A program made the translations under genes and the position numbers. A model generated the notes under the pieces. That model did no database searches. It was not told the origin of the DNA and worked only from the letters and a program-made list of their open reading frames with translations. From NCBI RefSeq assembly GCF_030534335.1, contig NZ_CP130565.1, positions 4,237,501 to 4,301,500 on the forward strand: DNA of 64,000 bases, given 5' to 3'. This stretch comes from Marivirga harenae (lineage in GTDB: Bacteria > Bacteroidota > Bacteroidia > Cytophagales > Cyclobacteriaceae). This document shows, piece after piece, positions 15,900-25,767 of this stretch (positions within the stretch are counted from its first letter, which is position 1; each line of letters opens with the position of its first letter).

Positions 15900-18800
15900 T
15901 CACCTCAAGATATACAACTTCCCGTAGCCCTTTGTAAAAGCCTTGTCTCCCGCTGTTGCTCTTTGCTCCATAAAAGCCCCGTCTTTTCTCACTAAAACTC
16001 TGTAGAGGTAAACTCCATTGGCTAATCTGTCTCCAAACTCATCTTTACCATCCCAAGCATAATCGGTGATATTATTTCCAATATGGATAGGTCCTATTTC
16101 ATCTTGCAATATCTCCCTAACTACCCTTCCTGTCACGGTTAATATTTGAATTTTAATTTCTTGCGGTAGCTCTGTTCCTGTTAAAGTAAAAACGAAGCGT
16201 GTACTAGTGGAAAATGGGTTAGGGTATGGATAAAAATTGGTGATGGTAGAGGCGTTAACTACTTCAAAACGCACTTTGTAGGGTTCTTCCCCGGCCAAAT
16301 TTTCACTGGCGTCAGTAGCATTGACGCTCAATTGATAATTACCATCTTCCAACCCATCGGGTTGGAAATTAACTGTAAAAGGATTCTCTTCGCTAGCTGG
16401 TAGCCATTCGATATTTGGATTTGAAAAATTGAGCCTTTCATCTATACATTCTTCACAATCACTTCTCAGTTGAATTTCAACTCCGGTAGTATCTGTTTTA
16501 TTGATCAATGTATTTTCATCCTTTAGCTTAATCTGTATAAATGGTCTTGGTGACACTATGTCTCCATCCAATATTGTAATCCCATCGAAAGTAACTTCTA
16601 CCAACGGAGGAAGTGAATCCTTTTTTACGTTGAATAAGCGATTGTAATTGAGAAGGTTATTACTAAATCGCTTTTCAGAAAATGGTCTGTCAAAATTCAC
16701 ATTCATAGCCAGGTCGTTTTCTCCTACTTTTCCCCGAGTATTGACAGAAATTGTAAAACTGGTATCAGATTTCGCCTGTAGAGCTGGTATTTGCTTATCC
16801 TCATTATAGAAAGTTCTTGATTCTCGATTGAAAACCTGCCTTCTAAATTCAATCGGTTCTTCAAACGGATTTGGTGTCACATTAAATAATTGAAAAGTTT
16901 TAGTAAACTCTTCTCCTTCCGCTAATTCGTGAACTTGACGAGCATTTTCCGCAGCAGGTATCAAGACCGCGTCCGGAACTTCCTGAAAAATCGTCTGCCA
17001 AGCCGAGAGTTTCGCTGGACTCAAATTATCGGAATCGGAAAGTGTTACTCTCATGCGTAATTGGGGAAAGCGGTTTGCATCCACTGAGGAAATATCTAAG
17101 GGTAGAATTGCATCAGAAAATAATAAGCTTTGAGTATTAACAGTATCGATCCCAAAAACATCTAAGCGAATGTTATCAGATGCTTCCAAATCAGCAAAAA
17201 CTGCAGTAATGGAATTCCATGATTTTGCGGGTCCAATAATTCTAGACAGGATGGTGCCAGATTCAAAACGGGCTTGAATGAGATCCTCCAATAATAAAGT
17301 CTGCTCTTTGCTAGCTATTGAAGAGGATTGATCTGCAATAACTTCAGTACCGTTTCCAGCGCCAGCCCCCTTTCTTCCGAGCAAGATATAAGGCTCTCCA
17401 TTTTGTAGATTATCAATGGCTGAAGCAGTAGCGCCTAAATCCAATAACTCAGCTCTATTATTAGCTCTTAAGACATTCCAACCAACACTATCATAACTAC
17501 TTAACAGCACAAAATCTCCGGCTGGTAATTCGTCATAGTACTTTCTGAAATACTGATCCGGCTGATTTAATTGACTATTCCTAATTTGATTAATCACCTG
17601 AGGTCGAATTCCACAAGACAGAGGGTCCAAAACATCAAACCCCCCATTCGAAAGTATTACATAGGGGACTCCAGAAGATTTATCAAAAGCAACCAGATTA
17701 AGTGTATTAACAGCGCAAGGTCCTAGCTGACTACCGGATGTTGCATATTCATTACCATCAATTTTTATACTAAGGTTATCATTACTACTATTTCCTGGCG
17801 CCCTCATTTCCAGCGTTAATGTATTTTCTTCAAAGCTCCAACTACTATTTTCTATTGTTAATCCTTCAATACTATTTTGCAGGATTTGAGCTTCACTGCT
17901 TTGCTTCCAGCCGCTTGGTAAAGAAGAGTTATAGACAAAATCAGTAGTCGTCCATTCATCTAATTCTCCTACCTGTGGATTAGCAAATTTTGTTCTCCAG
18001 AAATATACTTGATCTTCTTGGTCTAACAATTCAACATCCCACTTTGCTATTACCCTGGCTGTGAGTCTTTCCGATTGTAAAAATGAACTACTAAAGTTTG
18101 ATGTTGTGTCAATCTCGAACAGAAAATCTCTTTCAGGTGATTTTAAATCAATTGATTGGGCCGTTAATGTGATATTCTGCGAACTGATAAGGCCATCGTC
18201 ATATGGATATAAGTTTAAGGTAGTTCCTAAGGAAATAAAAAATTCGACTTGAGCACTATTATTGTTTTTACTAATCTCAGCTATTTTACCAGCGGGGTCA
18301 ATTATTACTTCAAATATATTTTGCCCAAAACTTTGGGGCCTGTCATTAATTACATTAACCTGCACAGTATCTTGATAGGATACGGACGAAACGTATTGAG
18401 TATCTTGTACAATAACATCTCCATCTGGAAGAGTTCTTTTTACTAAAATAGCTATTGAATCTTCGTTAGTAATTCCGTAATTCTTTATAATCACATCGAT
18501 ACCAAATTCAGGTGTCAGTGCATCAATTTCGTTTCCGTCCAAGGACACAACTTCTAATGAGGCATCTGTAATTTCATAATCAGGCTTTTCAGCTGGAAAT
18601 AATTTGTATGCAGGATCGCACATTAAATTCATTTGCTGGGCCTGTGATAAATAGAGCGGAGCAGGATTACTACCAAAAATGGACAAATACTGGTTAGTAA
18701 TTTCTCTATGTACAATTCCAATAGGCTGATTAATCAGGCTTGAATCATTATATGCTTTGGCGTAAAAAACGTCACTATATCTTTTTAATTCATTTGAAAA

Positions 18801-20906
18801 TCCTAAATATGCATGAGCTAAAACACCAGTTGCACCTTTATTTGCTGTATTCACCCAGTCTTCTCCAAATGTATTGGCATTTTTGGCTATTTGATAAAAT
18901 GCACCTGCATCACAACCATTGATCAAAATAAAAGGGTACTTACCTTGATTATTATATCCTAAATTTTGATCAGAAACCCTTCCGATGTCAATGTCCGCTG
19001 TATTAGGACTAGAATGACCAAAGAAAGTGATTAAATTCAGACCTTGATTGACTTGATCTGCAACATTAATAAATTCCACAACCTGGGTTGTTTCTTTAGT
19101 AAGGTTCGAATAGTCACCACCTATGTATGGACTGGTTTCATAATTTGCAAAATCATTAATATAGTTAATAAATCTGTTGACTTCCGAGAAAGAAACTCCA
19201 CCACTTAAATTAAGAAAATGCTTCCTTCTCAAATCATCAAATGGCCTAGCTTCCATCTCCTTAATTTTGTCCAAATAATTGGCTACGATTTGACTATTAT
19301 GAGCATTTAATCTTCCAAAAGAAATGGATGCTCTGTTATTTTCCGTAAGGTTAAATCCAAACAGATTATCAGAACCGGGAGATCCTGCCGTTGGCACAAA
19401 CTCGTTGTACAAATTATCAGTGATATCACTTCTTCTATGATAATTATGAAACCAATTCATCCCTTTGCCGACCAAGAAAATCATTTCCGCTTTCGTATTT
19501 TGTACCAAATATTCTGTAAACTGATAAATAGCATTAGGAGAAATTTCCCCATGATTAAATTGATTATAAAGCCTTAAAATATCCACTGTCAAGGTATCAT
19601 ATCCTCCACCCTCACTTGAAGCTCGATATGACGAATAGGCTCTGACAGGATCATTGTAGTCTCCACTTGCTTTCATTAACTCAGGGTGGCTTATGACTAC
19701 ATAATCAGGATTTATTTCACTGAAATCCCTAAAAGTTACTTTCTCTATTTTTGGAGTTATAAAATTCTGGTTTTGAAGATATATTTTGGTTTCACTAAAT
19801 GTATTTTCAACTACTGTATTAATCTCAGCTCCAACCCTATTAGTCCGCAATAATTCAGGCGCATTAAAACCGTCTATTCTATAGAGACGGGCACTGCTAT
19901 TAGTGCTAAAAAATCTTAGATATGAAGAGCCGGAAGGATTGGCATTTAAAGTAAACTGATTCCCGGATTCATTCTCAACATTAGTAGTTCTTTGATAATC
20001 AAGTTTTATGTAAGAGGCAGAAATTCTGTCGGCCCCTTCGGCTTGTGGATTCAGCTGAACAAGCATACTTCCATTACTGTTAATATCTGACCATTCTAAA
20101 TCTGCAGTGAAAACTTCATACTCATAATTCTCAAAATTGACTGTTCCAACTGATCTCAAATTACTCTCTGTTGGCCCCACCAGCACCTCCGTTTGATGTG
20201 GTCTCATATTCCGTCCTTGAATGAGTACTTCCAAATTAGGGATGGAAGCGGATGTATTTGCTTGCCTGATATTGCTTACTGTAAAATTTGTAGCAGTAGT
20301 AAAAGCCGTTCCTGTCCAGCCCTCCCCTAAATCAAATGCGGACTTATAAATATCACTTTGAGGATCATAGCGCTGTCCTCTATCCCCTTGGTTTGTATAC
20401 AGCTGAAGCTTGGATTGCTGAATAGATTCAACATCAGGTAAATTCTCAGAATTGTTAATGATATTTCGCTCTATCATCCTTTTTCCTGAGCTCCCGTCCG
20501 AACGCCATGTAAGAAAATAAGCAGTAGTATCTGAAAAAAGATTGTAATACTGATGAGGTTGATGATCTGGATTTTGATATAAAGGAGTATCAGAAATACC
20601 ATCATTAGCTTTTCCTAAGAATTGAATGGCATCTCCCTGGTCAATCCTACCATCACTTTGGCCACTAACTCTTATTGCAATTTCTTCTCCCCTATGGTAC
20701 ATTCTGATAGCTCGAGCATCAATAGTAGATAACGGTATTCCAACTTCTAATAAGTCATTGTAGTCGAGTTCAAAAGCTGCATTAGTACCTACTGAAATTT
20801 TGTAGTATGATTGATTGAAATTAATCCATGCCTGGGGACTTTGTGCCCAAGATAAATGGGAGAAAACAAAAAACGATATGAATAATAAAATGCTATTTTT
20901 TCGCAT
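15900..20906 (-). CDS. porU2: PorU2-type T9SS C25-family peptidase (sortase-like)
   Basis: Large exported protein of the gingipain/PorU superfamily (peptidase C25). After a signal peptide (cleavage near SWAQ, residue 21) comes a beta-rich N-terminal half, then the C25 caspase-fold domain with the catalytic His in FFGHSSP (His631) and Cys in INGCDAGAFY (Cys665). Ig-like and beta domains follow, and the C-terminus is a FlgD/T9SS-type domain (NFYPYPNPF..., GVYLYRVLVRKDG). PorU cleaves C-terminal sorting domains and attaches cargo at the surface; this long form paired with an OmpP1-like protein matches the PorU2 variant, whose precise substrate is unknown. Its start overlaps the porV2 stop by 14 bases. 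Confidence 0.8.
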   Translation of the reverse strand: MRKNSILLFISFFVFSHLSWAQSPQAWINFNQSYYKISVGTNAAFELDYNDLLEVGIPLSTIDARAIRMYHRGEEIAIRVSGQSDGRIDQGDAIQFLGKANDGISDTPLYQNPDHQPHQYYNLFSDTTAYFLTWRSDGSSGKRMIERNIINNSENLPDVESIQQSKLQLYTNQGDRGQRYDPQSDIYKSAFDLGEGWTGTAFTTATNFTVSNIRQANTSASIPNLEVLIQGRNMRPHQTEVLVGPTESNLRSVGTVNFENYEYEVFTADLEWSDINSNGSMLVQLNPQAEGADRISASYIKLDYQRTTNVENESGNQFTLNANPSGSSYLRFFSTNSSARLYRIDGFNAPELLRTNRVGAEINTVVENTFSETKIYLQNQNFITPKIEKVTFRDFSEINPDYVVISHPELMKASGDYNDPVRAYSSYRASSEGGGYDTLTVDILRLYNQFNHGEISPNAIYQFTEYLVQNTKAEMIFLVGKGMNWFHNYHRRSDITDNLYNEFVPTAGSPGSDNLFGFNLTENNRASISFGRLNAHNSQIVANYLDKIKEMEARPFDDLRRKHFLNLSGGVSFSEVNRFINYINDFANYETSPYIGGDYSNLTKETTQVVEFINVADQVNQGLNLITFFGHSSPNTADIDIGRVSDQNLGYNNQGKYPFILINGCDAGAFYQIAKNANTFGEDWVNTANKGATGVLAHAYLGFSNELKRYSDVFYAKAYNDSSLINQPIGIVHREITNQYLSIFGSNPAPLYLSQAQQMNLMCDPAYKLFPAEKPDYEITDASLEVVSLDGNEIDALTPEFGIDVIIKNYGITNEDSIAILVKRTLPDGDVIVQDTQYVSSVSYQDTVQVNVINDRPQSFGQNIFEVIIDPAGKIAEISKNNNSAQVEFFISLGTTLNLYPYDDGLISSQNITLTAQSIDLKSPERDFLFEIDTTSNFSSSFLQSERLTARVIAKWDVELLDQEDQVYFWRTKFANPQVGELDEWTTTDFVYNSSLPSGWKQSSEAQILQNSIEGLTIENSSWSFEENTLTLEMRAPGNSSNDNLSIKIDGNEYATSGSQLGPCAVNTLNLVAFDKSSGVPYVILSNGGFDVLDPLSCGIRPQVINQIRNSQLNQPDQYFRKYYDELPAGDFVLLSSYDSVGWNVLRANNRAELLDLGATASAIDNLQNGEPYILLGRKGAGAGNGTEVIADQSSSIASKEQTLLLEDLIQARFESGTILSRIIGPAKSWNSITAVFADLEASDNIRLDVFGIDTVNTQSLLFSDAILPLDISSVDANRFPQLRMRVTLSDSDNLSPAKLSAWQTIFQEVPDAVLIPAAENARQVHELAEGEEFTKTFQLFNVTPNPFEEPIEFRRQVFNRESRTFYNEDKQIPALQAKSDTSFTISVNTRGKVGENDLAMNVNFDRPFSEKRFSNNLLNYNRLFNVKKDSLPPLVEVTFDGITILDGDIVSPRPFIQIKLKDENTLINKTDTTGVEIQLRSDCEECIDERLNFSNPNIEWLPASEENPFTVNFQPDGLEDGNYQLSVNATDASENLAGEEPYKVRFEVVNASTITNFYPYPNPFSTSTRFVFTLTGTELPQEIKIQILTVTGRVVREILQDEIGPIHIGNNITDYAWDGKDEFGDRLANGVYLYRVLVRKDGAFMEQRATAGDKAFTKGYGKLYILR

Positions 20907-21969
20907 TCCAATTAAAAATCATGGTGAAAACGTGAGAATAAAGTGACTCAGAGCTATTCCCTAAATCTGTGAATGCATAATCAATCTGTAAAACCTTATA
21001 TTTGAATCCTACACCAATATTAGCCTGACCATTCCATCTTTCCGTGCCATTAAAATTCTTTATTTTTTGCAGATTATTGCCTCCAAACCTCAGGAAAGCC
21101 ATATTATCGTAACCTAATTCAATCCCAGCTCTTGGGTCAACTGAAAACTTCTCTTCGCTTATATAAGCATTTCGTTCACCATCAAAAGTCGCGTCAAAGT
21201 TAACTTCTGCCATAATGGAAAATTTATAGGGTAACTTTTGAGTATAAGCTGATCCTAAAACCAATCTTGGAACCGCCATTTCCGTGGTGTTTTCAGGTAT
21301 CTCATTATTAGTTTGAGTGTATATATCTTCTATAAGCGTTATATTGTGATACCAAGTCGTAAAAGTTCCAGTTACATCTCGGGCAACTAAACCAACATCT
21401 AAATTCTTCCATTTATAATGAGCACCTAGATCAAAACCAAAGCCCCATGCCTTAGCAAATTCTCCCACTGTTCGGTGGATTACTTTTGCATTGGCACCAA
21501 ATGAAAGCCCGTCCAAGAACTTTAAATTTCGCGCATAAGAAAACTGAAAGGCATAATCCGCGGCAGAGAAAAATCGAATATTATCATAATTCAAGGCTCC
21601 ATTGGCATCATATATAAAACGGGTATCGGGAATATCATCCACTCCGAAGCGAATCAAAGAAAAGCCCATTTTGCTATCTTCGTCTATGGAAGTGGCAAAG
21701 CCTAAGTAATCATAAGCTGCAATTCCAGCGAAATATTCTGCATGCATTAAATCCAAAGAATGATCTGTTTTAAGGCTACTTAACTTGGCTGGGTTCCAAT
21801 ATCCCGCAGATGCCCCTTCAACAGACGCAACTGTTGCACCACCCATTGCGAAAGACCTTGCACCCACTCCTATCGCCAAAAACTCATTGGCATATTTAGG
21901 CTTAGAAATCTGTGCGGAAACTTCAAACGAGAGCACTGATAAAAGAAATATGTAAAGCAGTTTTTGCAT
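20893..21969 (-). CDS. porV2: PorV2/PorQ-family outer-membrane protein
   Basis: I choose ATG 21969: it gives a signal peptide MQKLLYIFLLSVLSFEVSAQ; an upstream TTG (21987) would add six residues. The mature part is an outer-membrane barrel of the PorV/PorQ (OmpP1/FadL-like) type: start FLAIGVGARSFAMGGATVAS, then GASAGYWNPAKLSS, both typical. PorV carries T9SS substrates to the PorU sortase. The gene overlaps and is co-directional with the C25 peptidase gene, so the two form a translationally coupled pair, as known for PorU2/PorV2 loci. A TAATTTTG -7-like box lies at 21996-22003. Confidence 0.8.
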   Translation of the reverse strand: MQKLLYIFLLSVLSFEVSAQISKPKYANEFLAIGVGARSFAMGGATVASVEGASAGYWNPAKLSSLKTDHSLDLMHAEYFAGIAAYDYLGFATSIDEDSKMGFSLIRFGVDDIPDTRFIYDANGALNYDNIRFFSAADYAFQFSYARNLKFLDGLSFGANAKVIHRTVGEFAKAWGFGFDLGAHYKWKNLDVGLVARDVTGTFTTWYHNITLIEDIYTQTNNEIPENTTEMAVPRLVLGSAYTQKLPYKFSIMAEVNFDATFDGERNAYISEEKFSVDPRAGIELGYDNMAFLRFGGNNLQKIKNFNGTERWNGQANIGVGFKYKVLQIDYAFTDLGNSSESLYSHVFTMIFNWNAKK

Positions 21970-21987
21970 CAATTCATTTAAATCCAA

Positions 21988-22761
21988 TCAATTATCAAAA
22001 TTAACAAATATCCTTTGAAATTTATGTCATTCCCCTTCTATTATAGTTCAAAAAAACTAAAAGGCCGTCTTTGTTTAGCTTGTACATTTATAAAAATCCG
22101 TCCGGTTTTACCAAACTGCAAATGTAAAATGATAATTCCTTTCACGATTAAATCAAGTAAAAACCTAGTCGCTTTCATCTCCTCCTAAGGTGAGGTATTT
22201 TCACTTATGCAAATACTACCTTCACTTATTCACCGTACAGATTGTTATCGGTGGAAACACCTGAAAATGCGCTAATTTATCCTGCCTTTGTCTTTTCAAT
22301 ACCTGGCAGGTTTGATTTCTGTGAAAAATCACTCAAAAGTTCATACTAGCTATCCTTTGCCATTTTTACTTAAATATATCATCATGGCTTTCGGTCGGTT
22401 TGCCACCGACCGAGGTAGATTCCATGGTGGCTGGCAAACCAACAATTTTGGAAATCTTTTTTAATTCTCCAATACAAGGGACCAGGTAAAATTAACGCAC
22501 TACAACCATCTAACGAGCTGTTCACAATCGTACACTTCTTAGAATAAATTGACCTCTATTGAACAAATTGAGCAACTTTGATAAATATCTACTTTGATAC
22601 AACAAATTATTAAAAACAAAGCTAAGTCGATCCAAACGCACATTTCAAGCATAAACCTTAGATTTTCATCAAGCTAGAAAAGAAACTGGTACATATCTTG
22701 GCATAGCAATATCATAAATGGAATAAAACCCATGATTATACACTAATTAAAGGATAATTTT
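21988..22761. other. Long intergenic region (774 bases) with a compound inverted repeat
   Basis: Divergent space between porV2 and padR, presumably holding both promoters. No ORF was supported. A nested inverted repeat spans 22391-22440: TCGGTCGGT / ACCGACCGA (22391-22399 and 22405-22413), overlapped by GGTTTGCCACC (22397) with partner GGTGGCTGGCAAACC (22426-22440). Confidence 0.5.
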
Positions 22762-23124
22762 ATGATAGCAGAAAAGATAAAAGCACAATTACGCACCGGG
22801 GTTCTGGAGTATTGTGTAATGCAGATTTTAAGGAGAGGTGAAGTTTATGCCTCAGATATCATCGATGAACTATTAGAAGAAGACCTCATCAAGGTAGAAG
22901 GCATTATTTACCCCTTATTGATGCGTTTGAAACATGAAAACTTAGTTCAGTATGAATGGACAGAAGCGCAAAATGGGCTGCCAAAAAAACACTATCAATT
23001 AACTGATAGCGGGCAGAATACCATCAAGGCATTGGATGAAACTTGGAGTGAGATTAACAAATCAGCCAGAAGGATCAAAAAAAAGACCGAGGAGCAATTG
23101 AAATCATCTAAAGAAGAAAACTAA
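22762..23124 (+). CDS. PadR-family transcriptional regulator
   Basis: A 120-residue winged-helix regulator of the PadR type. The pattern LRTGVLEYCVMQILRRGEVYASDIIDEL, then IYPLLMRLKHENLVQ and GLPKKHYQLTDSG is the family signature (recognition helix followed by the GRPRKYY-like wing). Preceded by AAAGGA as a plausible ribosome binding site. It lies 54 bases upstream of the PspC-domain gene on the same strand; PadR-PspC pairs are recurrent in Bacteroidota, and autoregulation or control of envelope stress is the likely job (inference). Confidence 0.92.
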   Translation: MIAEKIKAQLRTGVLEYCVMQILRRGEVYASDIIDELLEEDLIKVEGIIYPLLMRLKHENLVQYEWTEAQNGLPKKHYQLTDSGQNTIKALDETWSEINKSARRIKKKTEEQLKSSKEEN

Positions 23125-23178
23125 TTGGTAATTAATTTCTCATTACAATTAATCTAAAAAAATCTTAATTTTAAAGCA

Positions 23179-25662
23179 ATGAAAAAGAATATAAGTATAA
23201 ATATAGGAGGCATAATATTCCATATAGAGGAAGATGGCTTTGACAAGCTTAAAAACTATTTGGATGCCATCAATCGATACTTTTCTGATTTCAAGGACAG
23301 TCAGGAAATCATCAATGACATAGAAAATCGAATTGCAGAAATATTTTTGGCTAAACTTAAGGATGACAAGCAAGTCATTGATCTCGAAGATGTAAATGCC
23401 TTAATGGTCACTTTAGGTAGCATCGAAGATTTCCAAAAAGCAGAAGAAACAGATGAAGCTTTTGAGGAAAAAACCGAGGAGCACTATCAAAGTCAAGAAC
23501 CTACTGGGACAAAAAGATTATACCGCGATACAAAACGATATATTTTTGGTGGAGTAGCTGCAGGTATTGCACATTATTTCAATATAGATGTATTGTGGAT
23601 TAGATTGCTGTTTATTATTGGCTTTTTGGGATTAATCCCATTTCAGCCAGTTTCAGTATTTATTCTGATTGCCTATATAGTAATGTGGATTTTCTTACCA
23701 GCAAATCCTGAATTACAAGAAGACGAAAAAGTAAAAAAGCTCTATAGAAGCCAGGAAAATAAAGTTATCGGTGGTGTAGCCCGTGGTTTAGCTGCTTATT
23801 TCGGAACCGATGTAGCGGTAATTAGGATTTTGTTTGTATTATCACTTATTCCTGGAGGAGCTGGTTTGATCATCTATTTGGTACTTTGGTTTATTACGCC
23901 TTCTGCCAAAACGGTAACCGAGAAAATGCAAATGGAAGGTACTCCCATTACATTGAGCAATATTGAAAAGAATATTAAAAGTAGCTTAAAAGTTGAAAAT
24001 GGGGAGGAATCAACACTTGTGAAAATATTATTATTCCCATTCCGCTTGATAGCGATTATTATTAATGGATTAGCAAAAGCTTTGGGTCCTGTTGTAAATT
24101 TTATAGTTGAAGCGGCCAGAGTAGTTTTAGGAATAATTTTAAGTTTGTTCGGTTTAGGACTAGGTGTGATAATTATAGTACTACTATTCGCCTCTCAAGG
24201 AATATGGTTTGAATCTTCAAATATCAACTTCTTTGACATCCCCAACGAAATGATAGCCAACACTTTTTCCATAGAATTAGTCATCGTCAGTTTCCTATTC
24301 TTGCTTATTCCTGCATTATTCATCATGGTTTCTGGAATTAGTGTGATGGCTCGTAAGTGGTTAATGAACAGAACTGTGGCATTTTCGCTTTTAGCAGTAT
24401 GGTTTTTAAGTACGATAGCAGCGGCCATCATCATACCTACAACAGCTATGAATTTTAGAAATGATGGAGAAGTTTTTGAAACCTACGAATACAATTTAGA
24501 GGATAAAGTAGCTATTTTGAATTTGAAAGAAGTCGGTTTTGAAGATTATGATGTGACCAATCTCAAGATAAGAGGCTACGAAGGTGATAAGATAAAACTG
24601 GAGAAAAGATACAGAGCACAAGGCACTAGCAGAATAGATGCCGAAAAGAACGCTAAAATGGCTTACCACAATGTGGAATTAAAAAATGATAGTATTTTAT
24701 GGTTTGATTCCAACATTCAATTCTTAGAAGACGCGGCCTTTAGAGCACAAAGCTTAAATATGATTTTGTATGTTCCTTATGGGCAAGAGTTTGAAATGCA
24801 CAGGAAAATGCGCCATATCCTTCGAAATACCATCTACATTAATGGTTATAATGTAAGTCAAATTCATAATAACCGTTGGATTTTCGAAGAAAATGAAGGA
24901 TTGAATTGCTTGACTTGTTCAGATACAAAAACCAGAAGCAGGGCTTATAGCAGTACAGATTCAGATCAATTTTTTGCCACGCCCTTCGACTTTTCAAGTG
25001 ACGCCTATGTGCGAACTTATGACATTGTTGATTTTAGTAAAGTTTCGGCAGCCACCGGAATATTTGTTGAAATCAAGCAAGGAAACGGCTATGATTTCCA
25101 AGTAGTAGCAGAAGATGAAGAAGATTTAGAGGAATTCAGATTCGAATTAAAAAATGAGAGATTAAAGGTCTATTTCAATAAAAAGGATTGGGATTGGGAT
25201 ATTTTCTCCGGTGATTCTTGGAATTGGAAAGGCAATATTCCCGAGGTAAAGTGTATCATTACAATGCCTGAATTAAAGGAGTTAGAATCATCTTCGGCCG
25301 CAACAGTACATATCTTAGGGTTTAAAGGTGACAAACTAGATTTGGATGTTAGTTCAGCGGCAAGAGTCTATGCTGAAATCGACTATGATCTGTCAAATTT
25401 AGAGGTCTCTAGTGCTTCAAAAGCTTACTTAAAAGGAAGCTTAAATTCAATGAACCTAGACATCAGTAGTGCAGCTAAGGTGCAAGCATTCGACCTTATC
25501 GTAAAAAACGCAGAAGTAGATGCATCAAGCGCTTCAAAAGTAGATATCCATGTCACCGATTATTTGGACGCCAATGCAAGTAGTGCTGCCAAGGTAATAT
25601 ATCAAGGTCGCCCTCGATTAGAAAGCAATAGTAGTAGCGGTGCAAAAGTTTCAGCTGATTAA
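23179..25662 (+). CDS. Membrane protein with two PspC domains and GIN adhesin-like tail
   Basis: Residues 1-110 are a soluble cytosolic part. Two PspC domains follow: RLYRDTKRYIFGGVAAGIAHYF (about 114-176) and KLYRSQENKVIGGVARGLAAYF (about 189-250), each with a transmembrane hairpin. Further membrane segments lie around 300-415. The C-terminal third contains repeated SSA-rich strands (DVSSAARVYAE, DISSAAKVQAF, DASSASKVDIH), the GIN/DUF2807 beta-solenoid. PspC proteins sense envelope stress. The gene follows padR. 827 residues. Confidence 0.88.
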   Translation: MKKNISINIGGIIFHIEEDGFDKLKNYLDAINRYFSDFKDSQEIINDIENRIAEIFLAKLKDDKQVIDLEDVNALMVTLGSIEDFQKAEETDEAFEEKTEEHYQSQEPTGTKRLYRDTKRYIFGGVAAGIAHYFNIDVLWIRLLFIIGFLGLIPFQPVSVFILIAYIVMWIFLPANPELQEDEKVKKLYRSQENKVIGGVARGLAAYFGTDVAVIRILFVLSLIPGGAGLIIYLVLWFITPSAKTVTEKMQMEGTPITLSNIEKNIKSSLKVENGEESTLVKILLFPFRLIAIIINGLAKALGPVVNFIVEAARVVLGIILSLFGLGLGVIIIVLLFASQGIWFESSNINFFDIPNEMIANTFSIELVIVSFLFLLIPALFIMVSGISVMARKWLMNRTVAFSLLAVWFLSTIAAAIIIPTTAMNFRNDGEVFETYEYNLEDKVAILNLKEVGFEDYDVTNLKIRGYEGDKIKLEKRYRAQGTSRIDAEKNAKMAYHNVELKNDSILWFDSNIQFLEDAAFRAQSLNMILYVPYGQEFEMHRKMRHILRNTIYINGYNVSQIHNNRWIFEENEGLNCLTCSDTKTRSRAYSSTDSDQFFATPFDFSSDAYVRTYDIVDFSKVSAATGIFVEIKQGNGYDFQVVAEDEEDLEEFRFELKNERLKVYFNKKDWDWDIFSGDSWNWKGNIPEVKCIITMPELKELESSSAATVHILGFKGDKLDLDVSSAARVYAEIDYDLSNLEVSSASKAYLKGSLNSMNLDISSAAKVQAFDLIVKNAEVDASSASKVDIHVTDYLDANASSAAKVIYQGRPRLESNSSSGAKVSAD

Positions 25663-25672
25663 ATTTTAATTA

Positions 25673-25709
25673 GAATTCATGTGATGTCATTTAGTCATCG
25701 CATGAATTC
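25673..25709 (+). terminator. Stem-loop after the PspC gene
   Basis: Arms GAATTCATGTGATG and CATCGCATGAATTC pair over 13 of 14 positions with a 9-base loop. There is no T run, so termination here may be weak or the stem-loop may protect the mRNA. Confidence 0.5.
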
Positions 25710-25767
25710 CATTCTTAGTTACTAATATTCCACAATTTTTTGCATCTTGTTGCTATAAATAATTCGC

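Noticed and set aside
18061-18922. Plus-strand ORFs inside porU2, and similar short ORFs inside the giant surface gene
   Set aside because: They lie opposite long genes with clear domain content and have no start context or family features.
15900-20906. Naming the C25 peptidase as canonical PorU
   Set aside because: Its length, pairing with an overlapping OmpP1-like gene and the FlgD-type tail fit the PorU2 form better; the canonical gene should be elsewhere.
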